Source: Streptomyces spiramyceticus (GTDB taxonomy: Bacteria > Actinomycetota > Actinomycetes > Streptomycetales > Streptomycetaceae). Taken from it: 64,000 nt of DNA. Under the pieces are notes generated by a model, which worked only from the letters and a program-made list of their open reading frames with translations, did no database searches and was not told the DNA's origin. Shown here one piece after another: positions 6,872-13,900 of the stretch. The stretch lies in contig NZ_JARBAX010000001.1 of assembly GCF_028807635.1 (NCBI RefSeq), positions 1,005,001 through 1,069,000 on the forward strand, read 5' to 3'. The first letter of the stretch is position 1. The number at the start of each line of letters is the position of its first letter. Both the position numbers and the translations under genes were made by a program.

Positions 6872-8725
6872 ATGACTGCCCGTTCCTCTCTCCCCAGATC
6901 CGCCGCCGTCGCAGCCGTCGTAGCCACCGCACTGGCAGGCGGCCTGCTGGCCGCCACGACCGCCGCCTCCGCCTCGGACTCCCCCGCCTCCGCTGCGGAG
7001 ACCCGGATTCACGACATCCAGGGCACCACCCGAATATCCCCGCTCGTGGGGCAGCAGGTCGCCGACGTCACCGGCATCGTCACGGGCGTGCGCACGTACG
7101 GCTCGAAGGGCTTCTGGTTCCAGGACCCGCAGGCCGACGCCGACGCCGCCACCAGCGAAGGCATCTTCGTCTTCACGAGCTCGGCGCCGACGGTGGCCGT
7201 GGGCGACGCGGTGAAGGTGTCCGGCACGGTCGGCGAGTACATCCCCGGCGGTACGTCGTCCGGCAACCAGTCGCTGACCCAGATCTCCAAGCCGACGGTG
7301 ACCGTGGTGTCTTCGGGCAACCCGGTGCCCGCGCCGGTCACCCTCTCCGCGAAGTCCGTTCCTTCGTCGTACGCCCCGGAGGGCGACCCGGCGGCGGGCG
7401 GCAGCATCAACGCGCTGCCGCTGAACCCGCGCAAGTACGCCCTGGACTACTACGAGTCGCTGGAGGGCAGCAACGTCCGGATCGGCACGTCGCGCGTGGT
7501 CGGCGCGACCGACCCGTACTCGGAGCTGTGGGTCACGGTGAAGCCGCACGAGCACGACAACCGCCGCGGCGGCACGGTCTACGGCTCGTACACCTCCCAG
7601 AACACCGGCCGCCTCCAGATCCAGCAGCTCGCCCCGGTCTCCCAGCAGCCGTTCCCGAAAGCGAATGTCGGTGACGTCCTGGCGGGTACGACCGAAGGCC
7701 CCCTGGACTTCAACCAGTTCGGCGGCTACACGCTGACCGCCCGCACGCTCGGCACGGTCACCGACCGCGGCCTCAAGGCGGAGTCGACGCGTCCGCAGCG
7801 CAGCGGCGAGCTCGCGGTGGCGACGTACAACGTCGAGAACCTCGACCCGACGGACCCGCAGGCCAAGTTCGACGCACTCGCCGCGGCGGTCGTCAACAAC
7901 CTGGCCTCCCCCGACGTCATCGCCCTGGAGGAGATCCAGGACAACAACGGCGCCAAGAACGACGGTACGGTCGCGGCCGACGAAACGCTGAAGAAGTTCA
8001 CGGCGGCGATCGCGGCGGCCGGCGGTCCGGCGTACGACTGGCGCACGATCGACCCGGCGAACAACAAGGACGGCGGCGAGCCCGGCGGCAACATCCGCCA
8101 GGTCTTCCTCTTCAACCCCGAGCGGGTTTCCTTCACCGACCGCGCGGGCGGCGACGCGGCCACCGCGACGGCCGTCGTACGGGACGGGCGCGACGCGGCC
8201 CTGACCCTCTCCCCCGGCCGGATCGACCCGGCCAACGCGGCGTGGGAGAACAGCCGCAAGCCGCTGGCCGGCGAGTTCACGTTCCGCGGCCGTACGGTCT
8301 TCGTGATCGCGAACCACTTCGGTTCGAAGGGCGGCGACGAGAGCCTGGTGTCGCACCACCAACCGCCGGTACGCAAGTCGGAGATCAAGCGACTTGAGCA
8401 GGCACAGGCGGTCAACACCTTCGTCAAGGACATCCTCAAGGTCCAGCGGAACGCAGACGTCCTGGTCCTGGGCGACATCAACGACTTCGAGTTCTCGGCG
8501 ACGACGAAGGCACTGACGGCGGACGGCGCGCTCTACCCGGCGGTCAAGTCCCTGCCCCGCTCGGAGCGTTACTCGTACGTCTTCCAGGGCAACAGCCAGG
8601 TCCTGGACCAGATCCTGACGAGCCCGTCGATCGACGACTTCTCGTACGACAGCGTGCACATCAACGCGGAGTTCTCCGCCCAGAACAGCGACCACGACCC
8701 GCAGGTGCTGCGCTTCCGCCCGTAG
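6872..8725 (+). CDS. secreted endonuclease/exonuclease/phosphatase-family enzyme
   Basis: This 617-residue protein has a typical Sec signal peptide (basic start, hydrophobic Ala-rich core, cleavage near residue 35). About residues 55-280 form an OB-like region with VADVTGIVTGVRTYGSKGFW, as in ExeM/NucH-type extracellular nucleases. The C-terminal EEP domain shows VATYNVENL, VIALEEIQDN, NIRQVFLFN, VIANHFGSKGG, LVLGDINDF and SDHDPQ. These carry the metal-binding Asn/Glu and the catalytic Asp and His residues. It should hydrolyse extracellular phosphodiesters such as DNA or RNA; the exact substrate cannot be told. The gene stands alone with PHO-box-like repeats upstream and shares a bidirectional terminator with the convergent ABM gene. 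Confidence 0.85.
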   Translation: MTARSSLPRSAAVAAVVATALAGGLLAATTAASASDSPASAAETRIHDIQGTTRISPLVGQQVADVTGIVTGVRTYGSKGFWFQDPQADADAATSEGIFVFTSSAPTVAVGDAVKVSGTVGEYIPGGTSSGNQSLTQISKPTVTVVSSGNPVPAPVTLSAKSVPSSYAPEGDPAAGGSINALPLNPRKYALDYYESLEGSNVRIGTSRVVGATDPYSELWVTVKPHEHDNRRGGTVYGSYTSQNTGRLQIQQLAPVSQQPFPKANVGDVLAGTTEGPLDFNQFGGYTLTARTLGTVTDRGLKAESTRPQRSGELAVATYNVENLDPTDPQAKFDALAAAVVNNLASPDVIALEEIQDNNGAKNDGTVAADETLKKFTAAIAAAGGPAYDWRTIDPANNKDGGEPGGNIRQVFLFNPERVSFTDRAGGDAATATAVVRDGRDAALTLSPGRIDPANAAWENSRKPLAGEFTFRGRTVFVIANHFGSKGGDESLVSHHQPPVRKSEIKRLEQAQAVNTFVKDILKVQRNADVLVLGDINDFEFSATTKALTADGALYPAVKSLPRSERYSYVFQGNSQVLDQILTSPSIDDFSYDSVHINAEFSAQNSDHDPQVLRFRP

Positions 8726-8741
8726 CCACCGCCATAGCCGC

Positions 8742-9461
8742 CTACACGCCCGCGCTGAAGCTGAGCGCGGGCGTGTACCGCTTCACGCCGCCGCCGCTCA
8801 CGCCCGGGTAGGTCCGCACTTTCGTCCACTGGGGCGTCGGCGAACCGACCCCGTCACCGGGCCCGGCGAGGGCCTCGATGTGCGCGTCGGCGCTCTCCCA
8901 CTCCGCGTAGTTCAGCACCCGGGTGCCGTCCGTACTCACGTGGAAGTGCCCGGAGATTCCGCCCGGGTGGGGGTGCGGGTCCGTCCCCAGGGCCTCGAAG
9001 ACGGTGTCCACCCAGTCGCGCTGCCTGGCCGGGTCGGGCCCTTCGAACTCGACGTCGACGATCACGATGCAGCCCGGCACGCGGCCGCCCACCTGCCCCA
9101 GCGGGGTGCTGCGGTAGAGCTCGTACGTGTACAGCCCGAGCCGCTCGATGCCCGGCACAGCGGCGTCGACCTCGTCGACCCGTGCCGCGCGGCCCGCGCG
9201 CAGGAAGGCTGCGTACGCCGTCTCGTCTGCCCACTGCGTGTAGTGGAGCAGGCTCTTGCCGTCCTCGCCGATGTAGACGCTGTACGAGAGGAGCCCCTCG
9301 TCCGGCCACTCCCGGCTGCCCCAGACCTTGCTGATGACCTCTACGGTCTCCCGCTGCCGCTCGGGCGTACCGACGTCCCAGACGGAGACCTTGGCGACGC
9401 CGACGCCCGAACGGGCTATCCAGGGAAGTGAGTTGACATTCTGCACGGACGACGGCGACAT
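8742..9461 (-). CDS. tandem ABM-domain monooxygenase-like protein, SoxR-type promoter
   Basis: This 239-residue cytoplasmic protein contains two ferredoxin-like ABM (antibiotic biosynthesis monooxygenase) modules, about 20-110 and 130-225. Each has the pattern of a beta strand, a helix, then LLHYTQWADETAYAAFL or VLNYAEWESADAHIEAL. ABM proteins oxidise or rearrange quinone-like compounds without metals. AGGAGG lies 10 nt before ATG 9461. The promoter has MerR-family geometry with a SoxR-like palindrome. S. coelicolor SoxR is known to control an ABM-type gene (SCO1909, as I recall), and this gene sits at the matching position near dapA. A role in handling redox-active compounds follows by inference. 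Confidence 0.8.
   Translation of the reverse strand: MSPSSVQNVNSLPWIARSGVGVAKVSVWDVGTPERQRETVEVISKVWGSREWPDEGLLSYSVYIGEDGKSLLHYTQWADETAYAAFLRAGRAARVDEVDAAVPGIERLGLYTYELYRSTPLGQVGGRVPGCIVIVDVEFEGPDPARQRDWVDTVFEALGTDPHPHPGGISGHFHVSTDGTRVLNYAEWESADAHIEALAGPGDGVGSPTPQWTKVRTYPGVSGGGVKRYTPALSFSAGV
8743..8777. terminator. bidirectional hairpin terminator overlapping the ABM gene end
   Basis: A perfect 14-bp stem (TACACGCCCGCGCT and its complement) encloses a 7-nt loop. It covers the last codons of the ABM gene and begins 18 nt after the nuclease stop codon, so it can serve both converging genes. There is no long T-run on either side. Confidence 0.7.
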
Positions 9462-9515
9462 GACGGTACTACCTCCTGGCTCGACGCGCCGCTGTGACGC
9501 GTCCTCATGACCACC

Positions 9516-9546
9516 ATCGTGAAACCTGAAGCGCGGTTGAGGTCAA
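9516..9546 (-). promoter_or_regulatory. SoxR/MerR-type promoter and operator of the ABM gene
   Basis: On the minus strand TTGACC (9541-9546) and CACGAT (9516-9521) are separated by 19 nt, the long spacer typical of MerR-family targets. The spacer carries a 20-bp palindrome, ACCTCAA-CCGCGC-TTCAGGT (9524-9543). It differs from the classical SoxR box CCTCAAG-N4-CTTGAGG at two of 14 positions. The expected start point is about 48 nt before the ABM gene. Confidence 0.6.
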
Positions 9547-9592
9547 GGCCGGTCCGTAATGCGATGGCGGTGATCGGCAATCCGGTGTTTGG

Positions 9593-10432
9593 ATGCACCG
9601 CGTGACTTCTGAAGATCTTGAACTGCTGCTGGACCGGCTTGAGTCGTACTACGACGCGGTACCGCGCAATGGCGCCAGGGCCGAGGACTTCGGCCCACTG
9701 ACGTTGTTCGTACGGGAAGGTGCGGGCTGGCCCTTCTACGCACGGCCGACCCGGGGCGGCTCCGGTGCAGTGACGGCCGCCGATGTGGCCCGAGTCCGCT
9801 CTCGCCAGCGCGAACTCGGCATCCCGGAGAGCTTCGAGTGGGTCGCCGAGTCGGCGCCGACGCTGCGGGCGGCGGCCGAGGAGGCAGGTCTGGTGGTGCG
9901 TGAGCACCCGCTGATGGTGCTCGACGCGACGGTCTCGGTGCCCGCTGCGGACAAGCTGTCCGACGGGCCGTCGATACGCACCGTCGCCCCGGACGATCCG
10001 GCACTGGCCAGCGCATTGGTCGTCCCCCACCTCGCCTTCGCGGAGCCCGGTACGGGTGTCGGCCAGGCGGGACTTCCCGAACTGGCCGAAGCTGTCCGTA
10101 CCCGGGCAGGCGACGGGTCGGTGGAAAGCGCGGTGGCGCGGATCGAGGCCGGTCTCACCACGGTCGCGGCAGCGGTCGAGGACGGGACGGCGCTGTGCGC
10201 CGGCCAGCACCAGCCGGTAGGAACGGTCAGTGAAATCGTCGGCGTCGGCACCCTGCCCGCCGCACGCCGCCGAGGCCTCGGCCTCGCGGTCACGGCGGCA
10301 CTGGTGGCCGACGCGCGATCGCGGGGCGTGGAGACTGTCTTCCTGTCGGCGGGCGACGAGGACGTGGCCAGGATCTACGGCCGCCTCGGCTTCCACCGGG
10401 TCGCCACCGCGCTGATCGCAGAACCGGAGTAG
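9593..10432 (+). CDS. GNAT-family N-acetyltransferase
   Basis: This 279-residue protein has a C-terminal GNAT domain. Motif A reads VGTLPAARRRGLGLAVTAAL, with the RRRGLG acetyl-CoA pyrophosphate loop. VFLSAGDEDVARIYGRLGFH is the motif B region with the usual ...Y.R.GF ending. The N-terminal 110 residues (ELLLDRLESYYDAVPRNGAR...) resemble the extra domain of two-part GNAT proteins. The acceptor substrate is unknown. ATG 9593 or in-frame GTG 9602 could start it. It diverges from the ABM gene, and the SoxR-type promoter lies between them, so effects on this gene are possible but untested. Confidence 0.8.
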   Translation: MHRVTSEDLELLLDRLESYYDAVPRNGARAEDFGPLTLFVREGAGWPFYARPTRGGSGAVTAADVARVRSRQRELGIPESFEWVAESAPTLRAAAEEAGLVVREHPLMVLDATVSVPAADKLSDGPSIRTVAPDDPALASALVVPHLAFAEPGTGVGQAGLPELAEAVRTRAGDGSVESAVARIEAGLTTVAAAVEDGTALCAGQHQPVGTVSEIVGVGTLPAARRRGLGLAVTAALVADARSRGVETVFLSAGDEDVARIYGRLGFHRVATALIAEPE

Positions 10433-10597
10433 CGTGCGGGCCGACCGGAAGTAGTGCGCGGCGCCGAACGGGAGTCTCACGGTCCGCCAACAGCCTTGGA
10501 CGGCGGGCGGAAGCAGGCAACACTTCAGTGCTGCTTGTCATTCGTCCGGAGAAAATCTAAGTAGACCTTCACCGTCCGCTGGCCCAAGACTTGCGGC

Positions 10598-11506
10598 ATG
10601 ACGCCATCGCGCCCTTCCCGCCCCTTCGGCCGCGCCCTCTGCGCGATGATCACGCCCTTCACCTCCGAGGGCGCACTGGACCTGGACGGCGCCCAGGCGC
10701 TCTCCGAGCGCCTGGTGGTCGAAGGAGGCTGCGAGGGCCTCGTGCTCAACGGCACCACCGGCGAGTCCCCGACCACCACCGACGCCGAGAAGAGCGCTCT
10801 CGTACGGGCTGTGTCCGAGGCGGTCGGCGGCCGGGCGTCGGTCCTCGCGGGCGTGGGCAGCGCCGACACCCGGCACACCGTCGAGCTCGCGAAGGCGTCC
10901 GCAGGGGCGGGCGCGGACGGCCTGTTGGTCGTCACGCCGTACTACAGCCGCCCGCCCCAGGCCGCCGTCGAGGCACACTTCCGCCGGGTCGCGGACGCGG
11001 TCGGCGTCCCGCTGATGCTCTACGACATCCCGGGCCGCACCGGCACCCGCATCGAGGTCGAGACGATGCTGCGCCTCGCGGAACACCCGCGTATCACCGC
11101 GGTCAAGGACTGCGCGAACGACCTGCTCGGCAGCGCCACGGTGATCGCCCACACCTCTCTCGCGTACTACTCGGGCAGCGAGGAGCACAACCTTCCGCTG
11201 TACTCACTCGGCGGCGCGGGCTTCGTCAGCACAGTCGCCAATTCCGCGCCCCGCGCGATGCGGGCGGTCCTCGACGCGTACGACGCGGCAGACACCGCGG
11301 CGGCGGCCCGGGCCCACCACCGCGCGCTCCCTCTGATCACCCTCACGATGGCTTCGGGCCTGCCGGGCACGGTCACCACGAAGGGCCTGCTCGGCGCGCT
11401 CGGACTGCCCGCGGGCCCGGTCAGGGAACCACTGCAGCCCGCCGACCGGGCCACGGTCGACGGGCTGCTGGCGGCGTACGAGGAGCTGGCCCAGCGCTAC
11501 ATGTAG
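10598..11506 (+). CDS. dapA: 4-hydroxy-tetrahydrodipicolinate synthase
   Basis: This 302-residue TIM-barrel enzyme condenses pyruvate with aspartate semialdehyde, the first committed step to lysine and diaminopimelate. Visible motifs are NGTTGESPTTT with the catalytic Thr pair, VVTPYYSRP, LYDIPGRTG with the catalytic Tyr and the Arg, and the Schiff-base lysine in TAVKDC. Its length is normal. No ribosome site precedes ATG 10598. TAGACC and AAGACT, 18 nt apart and ending 6 nt before ATG, could be a leaderless promoter. dapD lies 1 kb away on the other strand, consistent with a lysine-pathway locus. Streptomyces often carry more than one dapA-like gene, so this may be one of several paralogues. 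Confidence 0.88.
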   Translation: MTPSRPSRPFGRALCAMITPFTSEGALDLDGAQALSERLVVEGGCEGLVLNGTTGESPTTTDAEKSALVRAVSEAVGGRASVLAGVGSADTRHTVELAKASAGAGADGLLVVTPYYSRPPQAAVEAHFRRVADAVGVPLMLYDIPGRTGTRIEVETMLRLAEHPRITAVKDCANDLLGSATVIAHTSLAYYSGSEEHNLPLYSLGGAGFVSTVANSAPRAMRAVLDAYDAADTAAAARAHHRALPLITLTMASGLPGTVTTKGLLGALGLPAGPVREPLQPADRATVDGLLAAYEELAQRYM

Positions 11507-11715
11507 GTCTTGCCGAGAACCGTCGCGTGCTCCAGCACGTCCTCCAGCGGGTCGTCGATCTGACCGGTCGAGATCAGGCTGAAGCGTGGCGCGTTGTGCG
11601 AATTCGTGTGCGTCTCGTCGGCGTGCGCCGCCCCTGCGGGCAGCCCCACCGCCAGAAGAACCGCACCGCACCCGATGAACCACCGTGTCAGTACCCGCGT
11701 CTGCTGTGCCCTCAT
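11497..11715 (-). CDS. small secreted peptide, function unknown
   Basis: This 72-residue precursor has a clear Sec signal peptide: a basic start (RAQQTRVLTRW), a hydrophobic core GCGAVLLAVGL, and a likely AHA-DE cleavage near residue 32. The mature product of about 40 residues contains RFSLISTGQIDDPLEDVLEH. This Gly-Gln-Ile-Asp-Asp-Pro-x-Glu-Asp-Val pattern recurs in small Streptomyces secreted proteins of unknown role, as far as I recall. There are no cysteines in the mature part. Its 3' end overlaps dapA by 10 nt, tail to tail. Confidence 0.65.
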   Translation of the reverse strand: MRAQQTRVLTRWFIGCGAVLLAVGLPAGAAHADETHTNSHNAPRFSLISTGQIDDPLEDVLEHATVLGKTYM

Positions 11716-11832
11716 GCCGTGTCCTCGCCCTGTTGCTCGTCCGATGTGCCGACCTGCTTATCTGCCAGAACCGCCGAAGGCGCCCGGAGGTCACGCACGT
11801 CGCGCAAGGCCATCCGTCCGAGCGGGACCGGC

Positions 11833-11861
11833 TTGACGGGGTTCACCATCCGGCGTAGTCC
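11833..11861 (+). promoter_or_regulatory. probable vegetative-type promoter
   Basis: TTGACG (11833-11838) and TAGTCC (11856-11861) are separated by exactly 17 nt, close to the Streptomyces HrdB consensus TTGAC-N17/18-TAGRRT. The predicted start point is about 47 nt before ATG 11915, which has its own GAGAGGAG ribosome site. Confidence 0.5.
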
Positions 11862-11914
11862 GGAATGAGAGACCAATCGGGCTTTTCCGGCATCATTTCG
11901 AGAGGAGACCGATC

Positions 11915-12319
11915 ATGCTCGGCGATGTGCTCGGCGAGGAACAGGGAGAAATCACCGGAATGCGGGTCCTGCCCAGCGAGGACGGCCTCCCCGCGATGGA
12001 GGTCTCCTTCCAGGGTGAAGGAACGCTCCTGGGCTCGGCGGCCAAGGACTTGGGAACCTACGAGTCGTACGTCCGCCTTGACGGCACCCTCTTCGGCGAC
12101 GGCCAAGGAATCATCATGACCCCGGACGGGGAGACGATCACCTGGCACGGCCAGGGCATCGGGCACTTCACCGACTCCGGCGGGGTGAACTGGCGCGGCG
12201 CCGTCTACTACCAGACCGCCGCCGCCAAGTTCGCCCGGCTCGCGGGAACAGTCGGCGTGTTCGAGTTCGACACCGACGAGAAGGGCAAGGTCACGGCCAA
12301 GGTCTACGAGTGGAAGTAG
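11915..12319 (+). CDS. conserved 134-residue protein, function unknown
   Basis: This soluble, beta-rich protein of 134 residues has no signal peptide. It contains VSFQGEGTLLGSAAKDLGTY, then GQGIIMTPDGETITWHGQGI and the C-terminal AGTVGVFEFDTDEKGKVTAK. The pattern of alternating Gly and hydrophobic residues suggests a lipocalin- or allene-oxide-cyclase-like barrel, but I cannot name a function. GAGAGGAG 7 nt before ATG and a good upstream promoter make it a convincing monocistronic gene. A three-copy 17-bp repeat and a strong hairpin terminator follow. Confidence 0.75.
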   Translation: MLGDVLGEEQGEITGMRVLPSEDGLPAMEVSFQGEGTLLGSAAKDLGTYESYVRLDGTLFGDGQGIIMTPDGETITWHGQGIGHFTDSGGVNWRGAVYYQTAAAKFARLAGTVGVFEFDTDEKGKVTAKVYEWK

Positions 12320-12334
12320 CCCCCGGCCGAGCCA

Positions 12335-12385
12335 CTGGCAGAGCCAATGACCTGGCAGAGCCAATGACCTGGCAGAGCCAATGAC
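12335..12385. repeat. three tandem copies of a 17-bp repeat
   Basis: The 17-bp unit CTGGCAGAGCCAATGAC occurs three times in perfect tandem at 12335-12351, 12352-12368 and 12369-12385, starting 15 nt after a stop codon and ending beside a hairpin. Each unit contains the near-palindrome TGGCAGAGCCA. It is non-coding and likely variable in copy number between strains. Confidence 0.9.
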
Positions 12386-12429
12386 GGAGCGCCCCTCCAG
12401 GGCAGTCCGGGGCCGTGGAGGGGCGCTCC
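12386..12429. terminator. bidirectional hairpin terminator
   Basis: A perfect 14-bp stem, GGAGCGCCCCTCCA with its complement, encloses a 16-nt loop. It lies between the converging 134-residue gene and dapD and can terminate both. Confidence 0.75.
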
Positions 12430-12430
12430 A

Positions 12431-12464
12431 GCGCGCAGGCGGGCGCGCAGGCGGGCGCGCAGGC
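12431..12464. repeat. 12-bp tandem repeat beside the dapD stop codon
   Basis: GCGCGCAGGCGG is repeated 2.8 times immediately after the terminator hairpin and ends 3 nt from the dapD stop codon. It is a simple low-complexity duplication with no evident role. Confidence 0.8.
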
Positions 12465-12467
12465 TGA

Positions 12468-13457
12468 TCAGTTGTGGCTGTGCAGTACGTCGTTGAGCCC
12501 GCCCCACACCGCGTTGTTCGGGCGGGCCTCCACGGCGCCGGTCACCGAGTTGCGGCGGAAGAGGATGTTGCTCGCGCCGGACAGCTCCAGCGCCTTGACG
12601 ATCTGGCCGTCGGGCATCGTGACGCGGGTGCCCGCGGTCACGTACAGGCCCGCCTCGACGATGCACTCGTCGCCGAGCGCGATGCCGACGCCCGCCTCGG
12701 CACCGACCAGGCAGCGCTCGCCGATCGAGATGATCTGCTTTCCGCCGCCGGAGAGCGTGCCCATGGTGGACGCGCCGCCGCCGATGTCGGAGCCGTCACC
12801 GATGACGACACCAGCGGAGATACGGCCCTCGATCATGGAGGTGCCGAGGGTGCCGGCGTTGAAGTTGACGAAGCCCTCGTGCATGACGGTGGTGCCGGAG
12901 GCCAGGTGCGCGCCGAGGCGGACCCGGTCCGCGTCGGCGATACGGACGCCCGCCGGGGCCACGTAGTCCGTCATCCGCGGGAACTTGTCGATCGAGGTGA
13001 CCTGGAGGTTCAGGCCCTCGGCGCGGGCGTTCAGGCGCACCGTCTCGACCTGGTCCACGGCGACCGGGCCGAGCGAGGTCCAGGCGACGTTGGAGAGGAG
13101 ACCGAAGACTCCGTCCAGGTTCTGGCCGTGCGGCCGGACCAGGCGGTGGCTGAGCAGGTGGAGGCGCAGGTACGCGTCGTGGGCGTCCAGCGGCTTGTCG
13201 TCGAGCGAGGCGATGACCGTACGGACGGCTACGACCTCGACACCGCGGCGGGCGTCGGGGCCGAGGGCCTTCGGCGCGGTCGCGCCGAGCAGCTCGGCGG
13301 CGCGCTCGGCGGTGAGGCGCTCGGTGCCGGCGGGGCCGGGCTCGGCGACGAGCTCGGGGGCGGGGAACCAGGTGTCGAGGACGGTGCCGTCGGCGGCGAG
13401 AGTGGCGAGTCCGGCGGCGACGGCGCCGGTGGTGCGAGTAGCAGTCGTATCGGTCAT
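12468..13457 (-). CDS. dapD: tetrahydrodipicolinate N-succinyltransferase
   Basis: This 329-residue enzyme is the actinobacterial type of DapD. It succinylates tetrahydrodipicolinate in the succinylase branch of meso-DAP and lysine synthesis. The C-terminal half is a left-handed beta-helix of hexapeptide repeats ([58 protein letters not shown]). [20 protein letters not shown] is the cap region. The N-terminal part (about 1-130) is the domain specific to the mycobacterial/streptomycete branch. It starts at ATG 13457. Only 9 nt separate it from the MFS remnant upstream, so the two may once have shared a transcript. The IS605-type insertion could have changed dapD expression. Confidence 0.88.
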   Translation of the reverse strand: MTDTTATRTTGAVAAGLATLAADGTVLDTWFPAPELVAEPGPAGTERLTAERAAELLGATAPKALGPDARRGVEVVAVRTVIASLDDKPLDAHDAYLRLHLLSHRLVRPHGQNLDGVFGLLSNVAWTSLGPVAVDQVETVRLNARAEGLNLQVTSIDKFPRMTDYVAPAGVRIADADRVRLGAHLASGTTVMHEGFVNFNAGTLGTSMIEGRISAGVVIGDGSDIGGGASTMGTLSGGGKQIISIGERCLVGAEAGVGIALGDECIVEAGLYVTAGTRVTMPDGQIVKALELSGASNILFRRNSVTGAVEARPNNAVWGGLNDVLHSHN

Positions 13458-13466
13458 GACACGAAC

Positions 13467-13790
13467 CTAACCGGCACTGGCCCGCGTGGGCGAACCGGTC
13501 TCGGCTGGCGGGCGCCCGTCCCGGCACTCGCCTGCGGCCTGCCCCGCAGGCTCCCCCGCGGACTCCCCCGGCGTACGCATCCGGCCCGCCGCCAGTACGG
13601 CCAGTCCGGCGGCCACCGCGAGCGCCGCGCTCAGCGGCCACAGCAGCGCGGGCGCGGCGGCGTACAGTGCGCCGCCGAGTGGCGGGGCGAGGATGACGCC
13701 GCTGACGGAGACACCGGCGTACAGGCTCTGGAAGCGGCCCTGGGCGTGCTCGGGCGCCTGGTCGGCGACGTAGGCGGTGGCCGGGGTCTT
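13467..13790 (-). pseudogene. 3' remnant of an MFS transporter gene
   Basis: The last 107 codons of a major-facilitator transporter remain: KTPATAYVADQAPEHAQGRF, then two or three membrane segments (YAGVSVSGVILAPPLGGALY and a following Ala/Leu-rich segment) and a polar Pro/Gly tail. These correspond to about TM10-TM12. The reading frame runs without a start straight into the right end of an IS605-type element at 13791. The missing N-terminal two thirds are not found on the far side of the element (15150-15247). So the gene was not simply split; the insertion or a later event also deleted the front part. It is not expected to make a working transporter. Confidence 0.75.
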
Positions 13791-13900
13791 TTGAAGTGCT
13801 CTCCCGGCTGAATCCGGGAGATTCCCACCTACCTTGCGGTGGTGGGCTTGACGCGCTTCGCGCGCCTGACGACTGCCCTCCCGGCAGCCGGGATGAGCGC
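13771..13900 (-). ncRNA. predicted omega RNA (TnpB guide RNA)
   Basis: TnpB proteins use an RNA from the 3' end of the tnpB gene and the element's right end, with the guide copied from adjoining DNA. Here the minus strand runs through the tnpB stop, the right-end hairpin (13801-13820) and AGCACTTCAA, then into MFS sequence beginning AAGACCCCGGCCACCGCC. Those bases would be the guide. Exact ends are unknown; the assignment follows from family knowledge and position only. Confidence 0.35.
13801..13820 (-). repeat. right-end hairpin of the IS605-type element
   Basis: A 7-bp perfect stem (CTCCCGG/CCGGGAG) encloses a 6-nt loop. In IS200/IS605 elements such subterminal hairpins are recognised by the Y1 transposase, and they also lie within the TnpB guide RNA scaffold. 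Confidence 0.65.

Noticed and set aside
9593..10432. The GNAT gene as part of the SoxR-type regulon
   Set aside because: The operator is positioned for the leftward ABM promoter only; no matching rightward -35/-10 pair overlaps it.
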